From contig JALOAP010000028.1 of assembly GCA_023228745.1 (NCBI GenBank), positions 1 through 15,104 on the forward strand: a DNA stretch of 15,104 nucleotides. Direction: 5' to 3'. Source of the DNA: Dehalococcoidia bacterium. Lineage in GTDB: Bacteria > Chloroflexota > Dehalococcoidia > Tepidiformales > Tepidiformaceae. The position numbers and the translations under genes are program-made. The notes under the pieces were generated by a model that did not search any database, was not told the origin of the DNA, and saw nothing but the letters and a program-made list of their open reading frames with translations. Shown piece by piece: positions 1 through 6,055 of this stretch; within the stretch, counting starts at the first letter, position 1, and every line of letters starts with the position of its first letter.

Positions 1-1
1 G

Positions 2-1162
2 GTTTGCATCCGCTACATCGAGGAGATGGGCTTCGGCGACCGCCTGAAGTGGATCGAATCGAAGGTGGCGATCCTGCGCCGCGGCCGCATCTGGCCGTTC
101 GTGACGCCGCTCGACCTGCTGCGCTACCGGGCCATACCACTGACCAGCCGAATTCGGCTCGGGCTGGCTGCCGTCTGGCTGCGCCGCCAGCACAACTGGA
201 AGAAGTACGAAGGCGTGACGGCGCGCGCATGGATGGAGCGCGCCGTGGGGAAGAAGGCCTTCAACGCCGTCTGGGGCCCACTCCTGCGCGGCAAGTTCGC
301 CAACCAGGCCGACCGCGTGGGCATGACCTGGCTCTGGGGGAAGGTCTACCTGCGTTTCGCTTCCCGGAAGGGGAAAGGCGGGATGAAGGAACAGCTCGGC
401 TACCTCGAGGGCTCGTTCAACCTCTACATCGAGGAACTCGCGCGGCGGCTGCAAGCGGAGGGCACGCAAATTCACCTGGAGACGCCCGTCGAGGAAGTGG
501 TGCACGAAGGCGGGCGGGTGCGAGGTATTCTCGTAAAGGGCGAACTGCACGAGTTCGACCAGGTGTTGATGACCACGCCGAACGTGATCACGACAAAGAT
601 CGCGCCCGGGCTCCCGGCGGAGTACACCGAGATCCTGGAGCGGGTGCGCTACCAATGGGCGACCTGCCTCGTGCTGGCACTCGACCGGCCACTCACCGAC
701 ATCTACTGGCTCAACATCGCCGACCCGCTGCCGTTCGTGGCCTGTGTGGAGCACACGAACTTCGTCCCGGCCGAGAAGTATGGCGGCAACCACATCGTCT
801 ACCTGTCGAACTACGCTTCGCCGGACAACCCGGTGCTGCAGATGGACGCGGAGCAGGTGTTCGAAACCTACCTGGACGGCATCAAGCGCATCAATCCGAA
901 GTTCGACCCGAGCTGGGTGAAGCAGATGTGGCTGTTCAAGGACCCGGGCGGCCAGCCGGTGATCACGACGAACTATTCGCAGCAGATCGCGCCGATGCGA
1001 ACCGGCGTGGAGGGCCTCTACCTGGCGAACACGACGCAGGTGTACCCGGAAGACCGCGGACAGAACTACTCACTGCGCCTGGGCGAGCAGGTCGCGACGC
1101 TGATGCTGGAGGACGCCGCAGCCGCACCCGCCCGGGCGGGTGCGGCCACGGCGATGAACTAA
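2..1162 (+). CDS. FAD-dependent oxidoreductase, amine-oxidase / protoporphyrinogen-oxidase-like (5' partial)
   Basis: The reading frame is open from the left edge to TAA at 1160-1162, giving 386 residues, and the N-terminal Rossmann FAD-binding segment (GxGxxG) lies outside the window. An ATG at 26 is in frame, but coding clearly continues upstream of it, so it is not taken as the start. The visible part fits the substrate-binding and C-terminal FAD-binding regions of flavin amine oxidase or phytoene-desaturase-like proteins: a segment with GGMKEQLGYLEGS as in the loop preceding the second half, a beta-hairpin around TPVEEVVHEGGRVRGI, and a C-terminal GVEGLYLANTTQVYPEDRG, which matches the family's conserved end where FAD is held. 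Family members oxidise amines, porphyrinogens or carotenoid precursors, or act in sugar and lipid pathways; the substrate cannot be told from this fragment. It converges with the next gene, leaving only 7 nt between them. Confidence 0.85.
   Translation, partial: VCIRYIEEMGFGDRLKWIESKVAILRRGRIWPFVTPLDLLRYRAIPLTSRIRLGLAAVWLRRQHNWKKYEGVTARAWMERAVGKKAFNAVWGPLLRGKFANQADRVGMTWLWGKVYLRFASRKGKGGMKEQLGYLEGSFNLYIEELARRLQAEGTQIHLETPVEEVVHEGGRVRGILVKGELHEFDQVLMTTPNVITTKIAPGLPAEYTEILERVRYQWATCLVLALDRPLTDIYWLNIADPLPFVACVEHTNFVPAEKYGGNHIVYLSNYASPDNPVLQMDAEQVFETYLDGIKRINPKFDPSWVKQMWLFKDPGGQPVITTNYSQQIAPMRTGVEGLYLANTTQVYPEDRGQNYSLRLGEQVATLMLEDAAAAPARAGAATAMN
1121..1146. terminator. Perfect 26-bp palindrome at a convergent gene end
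   Basis: The arm GCCGCACCCGCCC (1121-1133) is followed directly by its exact reverse complement (1134-1146). A hairpin with a 4-nt loop would keep about 11 G:C-rich pairs in either strand's RNA. It lies inside the last codons of the oxidoreductase (encoding an Ala/Pro/Arg-rich tail), just before its stop at 1162 and 24 nt beyond the end of the minus-strand gene. The position suits a bidirectional terminator shared by two converging genes, but no U-tract follows on either side, so this role is inferred. Confidence 0.45.
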
Positions 1163-1169
1163 TCCTGGC

Positions 1170-1835
1170 CTAGATTTCGAGCTCGGTGGCGATCGCTCCA
1201 CTCGTGAACTGGAGCGGCGATTCCGGCCCCGTCAGCCGCGCGACCACCTGCTGGAACTCCACGTCGTTCGCGGCGCGGTCCTGGTAGCCACCGAAAGCCG
1301 CGAGGTTTTCGAACTCCAGGATGCTGACGAGGCCACCGGTTTCCGGCCCGTTGAACAGGAACTGCACGGTGCGCACACGCGCACCGGCCGCAGCAACCAC
1401 GGGGCGAACCTCGGTGAGTGCCTGGATGGCGGCCTGGGCCTGCCCGGGCTTGATCATCCAGCGATATTGGGCGCGGACGCGCGGACCGGGCGTCCCGGGG
1501 TCGTTCCCGAGGCCATCGAGCTCGGGGATAACGCGCGCCAGCCCCTGCCCGACGAGCGTGGCGGCGGGCTCGCGGGCGTAGAGCACTTCCGCTGTGAACG
1601 CCTGCCACTCCGGGTCGGCGAGCATCGTTTGGATGCTGGAGCCGTAGGCGTCGCCGCTGGCGAACTCCATGAGGTAGAGCAACTGGCCCGAAGCAGGGCC
1701 TGCCGCAGTCAACTGCCAGGCGCGGACGTCTGCCCCGACACGCTCATGGATCGACTTCGCGCGGCCCATGGCGGCGACGACGTCCATCAGCCGGCCCGCT
1801 CCCGGTTGCCATGTACTCCCAAAGATGACCGTCAC
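1170..1835 (-). CDS. Tandem dimeric alpha/beta-barrel (ferredoxin-like, NIPSNAP/ABM-type) protein
   Basis: A 221-residue soluble protein with no signal peptide. It reads as two copies of a roughly 90-residue ferredoxin-like unit: residues about 3-95 (a W-PG-G helix, then LLYLMEFASGDAYGSSI and DPEWQAFTAEVL) and about 106-212 (MIKPGQAQAAIQAL, then GGLVSILEFENLAAFGGYQ and DVEFQQVVARL). The same order of an aromatic strand, helix, strand ending in (M/L)EF, and a DxE(W/F)Q helix appears in both. This is how dimeric alpha/beta-barrel proteins look when two monomers are fused, so one chain could form the barrel alone. Enzymes and non-enzymes share the fold and I cannot assign a reaction. The start is GTG (complement of 1833-1835), with GGGGAG 6 nt upstream as ribosome binding site. 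It ends head-on against the oxidoreductase gene. Confidence 0.75.
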   Translation of the reverse strand: MTVIFGSTWQPGAGRLMDVVAAMGRAKSIHERVGADVRAWQLTAAGPASGQLLYLMEFASGDAYGSSIQTMLADPEWQAFTAEVLYAREPAATLVGQGLARVIPELDGLGNDPGTPGPRVRAQYRWMIKPGQAQAAIQALTEVRPVVAAAGARVRTVQFLFNGPETGGLVSILEFENLAAFGGYQDRAANDVEFQQVVARLTGPESPLQFTSGAIATELEI

Positions 1836-1868
1836 GAGAGACTCCCCTGGCCGAAACGCCGGTGCTGC

Positions 1869-1874
1869 ATTTTA
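1869..1874 (-). promoter_or_regulatory. Possible -10 element for the alpha/beta-barrel gene
   Basis: Read on the minus strand this is TAAAAT, 5 of 6 matches to the sigma-70 -10 consensus, lying about 34 nt upstream of the GTG start in otherwise GC-rich DNA. I see no good -35 hexamer at the expected distance, so the call rests on the -10 alone. Confidence 0.25.
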
Positions 1875-2043
1875 CGGTTCGTGCTGTAGGGCATGGCGCG
1901 TTCGTTTACCTTGCGCCAAATTTTCTTGCGAACCCTGTCCGGAGCCCGGAGCTTTGCACGGCCGAGAGAGCGTTTCTCGCCGCTCGCACTAGAGTCACCC
2001 AGGGGCGGAGCTAGCGGTGGGAGACCTTCGGGCGGGGGTTGCG

Positions 2044-2049
2044 TATAGT
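2044..2049 (+). promoter_or_regulatory. Possible -10 element (TATAGT) for nuoEF
   Basis: TATAGT lies 31 nt before the chosen nuoE start in a GC-rich 245-nt divergent intergenic region. The position about 17 nt further upstream has no recognisable -35 hexamer. The same region also holds two TTGCG direct repeats flanking an A/T-rich core (1911-1915 and 1927-1931), which could be a regulator site, but nothing else supports that. Confidence 0.25.
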
Positions 2050-2080
2050 AGTGGGAGATTTCACAAGCGGGGGCCAGCCC

Positions 2081-2560
2081 ATGGCGGCTGCACCATCTCT
2101 CCAGGAACTACGCGAACTCGTTGCCGAGTTCCAACCCAACCGGGGCCACGTCCTCCCGGCTCTCCACAAGGTGCAGGAGAAGTACGGATACGTTTCGCGC
2201 GAGGCGATCGAAGTCATCGCGCGGCAACTCAACACCACGCCGGCACTCATCTTCGGGTCGGTATCGTTCTACGCGGACATCCGCACGCATCCGCCGGCCG
2301 AGACGGAGATTGCGTGGTGCAGCGGGCCAGCCTGCCGCCTCCTTGGCGGGGACCGCATCCGCGAAGCCATGCAGCACACGCTGGAGCTGCCGCTCGGCGG
2401 TTCGAGCGAGGACCACCGGTACGGTATCCACCTCGGGCAGTGCAACGGTACATGCAGCGAGGCGCCACAGGTGTGGGTCAATGGCCGCGTCATCGGCAAG
2501 CTGACCGTGGCGGATGCCATCCTGCTCGCCCGCGAGATCAAGGAGGGCTCACGAGAATGA
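2081..2560 (+). CDS. nuoE: NADH dehydrogenase NuoE-type 24 kDa subunit (thioredoxin-like [2Fe-2S])
   Basis: A 159-residue protein typical of NuoE, HymA or HoxE, the small diaphorase subunit that carries one [2Fe-2S] cluster next to the FMN subunit in complex I, bifurcating hydrogenases and NAD-dependent formate dehydrogenases. The helical N-terminus (residues 1-55, with LPALHKVQEKYGYVS, the usual family signature) leads into the thioredoxin-like domain. The four cluster ligands are intact: Cys80 and Cys85 (CSGPAC, a CX4C pair) and Cys121 and Cys125 (CNGTC, a CX3C pair). The ATG at 2081 is chosen because the alignable protein begins there; a TTG at 2039 is in frame but would add an unlikely 14-residue tail. 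The stop TGA overlaps the nuoF ATG (ATGA), so the two are translationally coupled. No strong Shine-Dalgarno precedes the ATG. Confidence 0.92.
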   Translation: MAAAPSLQELRELVAEFQPNRGHVLPALHKVQEKYGYVSREAIEVIARQLNTTPALIFGSVSFYADIRTHPPAETEIAWCSGPACRLLGGDRIREAMQHTLELPLGGSSEDHRYGIHLGQCNGTCSEAPQVWVNGRVIGKLTVADAILLAREIKEGSRE

Positions 2561-4452
2561 ACGCCCGCCTCGAGTCCATGATTGCATCGGCCAAGGACGC
2601 CTGGACGGCGGCCCAGAACAACGGCCGCGTGAAGATCAATGTCACGGTCGACACATCCAGCATTGCGCAGGGGGCGGACGCGACGCTGGGCGCGCTGCGC
2701 GAGGCCGTCCGGGCGAACAACCTGGCAGCCGATGTGCAGGTGACCGGTTCCTGGGGCTTCTGCTGGATGGAACCGTGCGTCGCCGTGCGATCGGCGGCGG
2801 GCACGCGCACGGTGCTCTACGCCAATGTGACGGAAGACCGCGTCCCCGAGTTCCTGCAGCGCGTCGTCGTGGACGGCGGCGATATGCCGGAGCTTGCACT
2901 CGGCGTAGTCGAGGGGAACCCGACCGCGGAGATCCCACTGCTGGCGGACCACCAGTTCATGAAGGGCCAGGTGCGCCGGCTGATGGCGAACCTCGGCACG
3001 ACCGACCCGGGGAACGTCGACCACTACTTCGCGCACGATGGCTATGCCGGCTTCGGCATGGCGCTCGAGATGGACGCCGAAGCGATCATCAAGGAGATGC
3101 TGGATAGTGGCCTCGGCGGGCGCGGCGGCGGTGGCTTCCCCACCGGCCGGAAGTGGGACTTCCTGCGCAACGCGACGGCGGACCCACGCTACATCATCTG
3201 CAACGCCGACGAAGGCGACCCCGGGGCCTGGGTGAACCGCATCCTGATGGAGGGCGACCCGCACCTGATCATCGAGGGGATGCTCATCGCCGCGCTTGCG
3301 GCGCACTCGACCGAAGGCTACATCTACCTGCGCTACGAATATCCGCTCGCCATTGAGCGGATGCAGCATGCAGTGGACCAGGCGTATGAGCGCGGCCTGC
3401 TTGGGAAGGACATCCTTGGGACGGGCAAGGATTTCGACCTGTTCGTGTTCAAGGGCGCGGGCAGCTACGTCTGCGGCGAAGAGACGGGGCTCATCAACTC
3501 GATCGACAGCTACCGTGGCATGCCGCGCATCAAGCCGCCGTTCCCCGCGCAGGCCGGCCTCTGGAACAAACCGACCAACGTAAACAATGTGGAGTCCTAC
3601 GCGAACGCGCCGCTCATCATTCGCAACGGCGCACAGTGGTGGAGCTCGGTGAGCGACCAGAAGGAGAAGGGGACGAAGATGTTCACCTTCTCCGGGCAGG
3701 TGAACTGGCCGGGCTGCATCGAGATCCCATTCGGGCCCAAGGTGCGCGATGTGCTGGATCAGTACGCCGGCGGCATGCGGGATGGCCGCAAGTGCAAGGG
3801 CTTCCAGCCCGGCGGGCCACTCTCGGGCATGCTCAACGCGGCCGACCTAGACCTCACGCTGACGCTCGACCCGTATCGCGAGAAGGGGATGTTCCTTGGC
3901 TCGGGCGGCATCGTCTTCTTCGACGAGACGGCGTGCATCGTGGACATGTGCAACTTCTTCCTCGCGTTCTGCGAAGACGAGAGCTGCGGGCGCTGCACGA
4001 CCTGCCACGGTGGCACACAGCGCGCCGTCGAGGTGATCCGCCGTATTCAGAACGGCGGTGGCCGCGAGACGGACGTTAACATCTTCGAACAGCTCGTAAC
4101 GACACTCGTCTGGTCGAACTGCCTGCACGGCCAGTTCGCGCCGACCGCAATCAAGACGTCGCTGAAGGCGTTCCGGGATGAGTGGATGGAGCACATCGTC
4201 GATAAGCGGTGCCGGGCGGGCGTCTGCCCGGGGCTCATCCGCTACGTGGTGCGCTCGCAGGGCGACCCGGACCTGCCGAAGGCGGAGGATATCTGCCCGA
4301 CGCGTGCCATCTACCAGGACGACGGCCAGTACGCGGTCGACGACGCACTCTGCATCCGCTGCGGCGCCTGCAAGGAAGTGGCGCCGAACGGGATGGAAGT
4401 AGTGGACGCGATCGTGCAGGTCGTGCCCGCGGGAGCAGCGGCCGCGGGCTAA
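2557..4452 (+). CDS. nuoF: NADH dehydrogenase NuoF-type 51 kDa subunit, HydB-like with ferredoxin tail
   Basis: A 631-residue FMN- and NADH-binding diaphorase subunit of the long HydB/HymB type. Domain order: a thioredoxin-like N-terminal domain (about 25-120); the FMN/NAD core with the glycine-rich GLGGRGGGGFPTGRKW (185-200), NADEGDPGAW (216-225) and GAGSYVCGEETGLINS (300-315); an SLBB region; the N3-type 4Fe-4S site with Cys477, Cys480, Cys483 (SCGRCTTC) and Cys522; and a C-terminal ferredoxin-like tail (550-615). Two parts are degenerate. The N-terminal fold has kept only Cys69 of the usual four [2Fe-2S] ligands (TSSIAQGA and VTGSWGFC, where relatives have Cys for Ser). The tail has Cys580 and Cys599/602/605 but no first CxxCxxC, and Ala609 replaces the last Cys. 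The start ATG overlaps the nuoE stop. No nuoG or hydrogenase gene follows, so the electron partner is unknown. Confidence 0.92.
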   Translation: MNARLESMIASAKDAWTAAQNNGRVKINVTVDTSSIAQGADATLGALREAVRANNLAADVQVTGSWGFCWMEPCVAVRSAAGTRTVLYANVTEDRVPEFLQRVVVDGGDMPELALGVVEGNPTAEIPLLADHQFMKGQVRRLMANLGTTDPGNVDHYFAHDGYAGFGMALEMDAEAIIKEMLDSGLGGRGGGGFPTGRKWDFLRNATADPRYIICNADEGDPGAWVNRILMEGDPHLIIEGMLIAALAAHSTEGYIYLRYEYPLAIERMQHAVDQAYERGLLGKDILGTGKDFDLFVFKGAGSYVCGEETGLINSIDSYRGMPRIKPPFPAQAGLWNKPTNVNNVESYANAPLIIRNGAQWWSSVSDQKEKGTKMFTFSGQVNWPGCIEIPFGPKVRDVLDQYAGGMRDGRKCKGFQPGGPLSGMLNAADLDLTLTLDPYREKGMFLGSGGIVFFDETACIVDMCNFFLAFCEDESCGRCTTCHGGTQRAVEVIRRIQNGGGRETDVNIFEQLVTTLVWSNCLHGQFAPTAIKTSLKAFRDEWMEHIVDKRCRAGVCPGLIRYVVRSQGDPDLPKAEDICPTRAIYQDDGQYAVDDALCIRCGACKEVAPNGMEVVDAIVQVVPAGAAAAG

Positions 4453-4476
4453 GTCGCAACGACTCGGAGAGATCGA

Positions 4477-4502
4477 GGGGGGCGGCCGGTTGGCCGCCCC
4501 TC
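4477..4502 (+). terminator. GC-rich hairpin after nuoF
   Basis: The stem GGGGCGGCC (4479-4487) pairs perfectly with GGCCGCCCC (4492-4500) around a GGTT loop, and one G:U and one G:C pair extend it outward. It begins about 25 nt after the nuoF stop. There is no T-run after it, so it may act as an end-protecting hairpin or as a terminator of the U-less kind. Confidence 0.5.
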
Positions 4503-4664
4503 CTGGCATCCGGCCCTCGATGGTGACTAGCGGCGCCCGGCGTTCTGTTCTCAGTTCCGCTTCCGGCGTTGTTCTGTTGTGGGCGAGATACCCGTACAAA
4601 ACGAGCAGGAGAGCAACACGGAATGGCATGGCGCCTGGCGAGGCCAGGTCCGCCCGGACGGAGG
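4503..4664. other. Intergenic stretch with imperfect 26-nt-period direct repeat
   Basis: Between the nuoF hairpin and the acetyltransferase pseudogene there is no convincing gene. CCGGCGTT occurs at 4537-4544 and again at 4563-4570, each followed by CTGTTC-like sequence, giving an imperfect direct repeat. AGGAGAG at 4607-4613 sits 9 nt before an ATG at 4623, but the frame it opens runs antisense through the acetyltransferase gene and has the composition of a shadow frame. Confidence 0.35.
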
Positions 4665-5138
4665 TCAGAGACGCCTCTCGAGGACGCAGAGGTCCTGGAG
4701 CGGGAGCCCGGCGTGGCCAGTGCGGGGGACGTGCGGCTTCGCGGCGCGGACGCGGTTCATGTGGTCGAGGCGGAGTTCGACGAGGCGGAAGCCGTGGCGC
4801 AGGTAGAAGCGCAGGGCGTCGACGTTGTCGTTGGTCGTGGCGACCATGAGCCGGGTGACACCCCGCTCGTGGAGCAGCGATTCGACGTAGGCCAGGAGCC
4901 GGGCGCCGGTACCGCTACCGGGTGGTTCGGCATGAACGCTGACGAGTTCGGCCAGGTCGCCGTCCACGTACTAGGTGACGAGGCCCCGGCGCCCGGCGTC
5001 CGGGTCTTCGAAGAGCACCCCTTCGACATCGCCGGGGTGAAAGACGCCGAGGGCCGCGAAGATGGGCGGCCCGCCGGAGAACGCGGTCCAGTCTGCCTCG
5101 ATCTCCTCCGTGGCGGGTGAGCGCAGGGACTCGGGCAT
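4665..5138 (-). pseudogene. GNAT-family N-acetyltransferase interrupted by an in-frame TAG
   Basis: Read from the ATG at the complement of 5136-5138 to TGA at 4665-4667, this frame gives about 157 residues with one internal stop. The part before the stop (MPESLRSPATEEIEADW..., then GVLFEDPDAGRRGLVT) is a GNAT N-terminal half. The part after it has the acetyl-CoA-binding core: VDGDLAELVSVHAEPPGSGTG is strand 4 plus the pyrophosphate loop in the form PGSGTGARLL (consensus Q/RxxGxG/A), followed by ATTNDNVDALRFYLRHGF, the classic GNAT helix with N, A, FY and GF. The TAG is the complement of 4971-4973, between Thr and Tyr. A downstream GTG (complement of 4965-4967) could start a 100-residue fragment, but that would lack the N-terminal strands. 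The substrate is unknown. A sequencing error, a point mutation from Trp or Gln, or real decay all fit. Confidence 0.75.
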
Positions 5139-5283
5139 TCGCGAAATGTAACACCGGCGTGAGCCGGTCGTGCTTCCGCCAGGTTGCCGCTGCTACACAA
5201 CCTTGACTTCTCCCAGAGCGCGGAAAGGCCCTCCTTACGGCTGTCGTGCTGCAATGAACGGCGCCGACAGGAGGAGCTGATAG

Positions 5284-5943
5284 ATGGACATGTCGTTGCG
5301 GGCGAGAGAGATGCGGGGTGGCCGGAGGCGGTATATGCGCATGGTGGACCGGCAGTTGCCGGCTTTCCCGCTGCGGGCGCGTCGCACACAGCGGCGCTCG
5401 TGGTTCCAGCGCCAGCGAATGGCAGTTCAGCTCGGGCTGGTGGCAGCAATTGCGATGTCCACGGGCGCAGCCTTCGCCATGATCTTCGACCCGACGGCGG
5501 GGCGCCGGCGGCGAGCGCTGGCGCGCGACAAGATGGCGAAGGCGTGGCACCGGGGCAACAAGCGTGCGGGCCGCATGAGCCGTGCAGGCGTGGGCTTCGT
5601 GCGCGGCAGGGCGCAGCGCGCCTTCCATGCAATGCGGCCACGACACTACGACAGCAGTGACCAGGTGGTAGTGGACCGCCTCGAGAGCATGGTCTTCCGC
5701 GACCCGGACGTCCCGAAGGGCTCATTGAACATCGACGTGGTGGACGGCTGTGCGGTTCTACGCGGCGCCGTGACTTCGCCCTACTGGATCCGCGAGATGG
5801 AGCGGCGCGTGCTGGAGGTCCCGGGTGTGCAGCGGGTGGAGAACCTGATGCACATGGTGGGCACGGAGGCGCCGAACAAGATGGAAGCGATCGAGGCGTC
5901 AGAGCAAGGCTGGAAGGACCGGGCGATGCCACGCACCTACTGA
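5284..5943 (+). CDS. Membrane-anchored BON-domain protein
   Basis: A 219-residue basic protein. Residues 1-45 are Arg-rich, a single hydrophobic helix spans about 46-68 (VQLGLVAAIAMSTGAAFAMIF), and it is followed at once by DPTAGRRRRALARDKM (69-84), a signature often seen after the helix of YtxH- or BON-type envelope proteins. The charge pattern suggests anchoring in the cytoplasmic membrane. Residues about 126-191 form a BON domain, with helix VVDRLESMVF, strands NIDVVDGCAVLRGAV and a final helix into VPGVQRVENLM, where the conserved Gly and VxxV pattern are visible. BON domains bind phospholipid or act in envelope stress and osmotic-shock proteins; the exact role here is not known. The start is well supported: AGGAGG at 5269-5274 is 9 nt from ATG 5284. 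The gene stands alone, divergent from the acetyltransferase. Confidence 0.8.
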   Translation: MDMSLRAREMRGGRRRYMRMVDRQLPAFPLRARRTQRRSWFQRQRMAVQLGLVAAIAMSTGAAFAMIFDPTAGRRRRALARDKMAKAWHRGNKRAGRMSRAGVGFVRGRAQRAFHAMRPRHYDSSDQVVVDRLESMVFRDPDVPKGSLNIDVVDGCAVLRGAVTSPYWIREMERRVLEVPGVQRVENLMHMVGTEAPNKMEAIEASEQGWKDRAMPRTY

Positions 5944-5949
5944 CTCGCC

Positions 5950-6013
5950 GGCGCACCCCTGGGGGCGCCAGGCATTCGTGGCGAAGCCGGGGTCTCCGGG
6001 CCCCGGCTTCGCC
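5950..6013 (+). terminator. Tandem hairpins after the BON gene, including a 13-bp perfect stem
   Basis: The main stem GGCGAAGCCGGGG (5980-5992) pairs without mismatch to CCCCGGCTTCGCC (6001-6013) around an 8-nt loop. A weaker hairpin lies just before it (GGCGC at 5950-5954 with GCGCC at 5965-5969, plus inner C/G pairs). Both fall between the BON stop and the next promoter-like element. The strength and position suggest transcription termination, although no T-run follows. Confidence 0.55.
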
Positions 6014-6041
6014 TCATCTCCCGTCCGCCGCCGCGGGGAGG

Positions 6042-6047
6042 TAGAAT
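6042..6047 (+). promoter_or_regulatory. -10-like TAGAAT just before the acyl-CoA operon
   Basis: TAGAAT ends 8 nt before the crotonase ATG at 6056. If used as a -10, transcription would begin at or next to the start codon, giving a leaderless or nearly leaderless mRNA. GGGGAGG at 6035-6041 is a possible ribosome binding site, but at 14 nt from the ATG its spacing is long. I see no good -35. Confidence 0.35.
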
Positions 6048-6055
6048 CGCGGCCC

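Noticed and set aside
2017..2556. Extension of the nuoF frame 180 codons upstream of its ATG
   Set aside because: This part overlaps nuoE in another frame, and its translation is Arg/Pro/His-rich and unlike any NuoF. The ATG at 2557 overlapping the nuoE stop is the natural start.
2269..3369. Long minus-strand frame (366 codons) opposite nuoE/nuoF
   Set aside because: The opposite strand encodes well-conserved NuoE and NuoF motifs, and this frame's product is His/Arg/Val-rich with no domain. It is a codon-bias shadow.
4569..5120. Plus-strand frame of about 180 codons, with a ribosome-binding-like AGGAGAG before an ATG at 4623
   Set aside because: It runs exactly antisense to the acetyltransferase pseudogene, whose product shows clear GNAT motifs. 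Its translation is rich in Val, Glu, Asp, Gly and Ala with no recognisable motif, as expected for a shadow frame in high-GC DNA.
5203..5208. TTGACT as a -35 for the BON-domain gene
   Set aside because: No acceptable -10 is found at 16-18 nt downstream (the position reads GC-rich sequence), so a promoter could not be supported.
4757..5956. Minus-strand frame of 399 codons opposite the BON-domain gene
   Set aside because: Ser/Pro/Arg/Cys-rich translation without motifs. The plus-strand BON gene has an ideal ribosome binding site and a recognisable domain.
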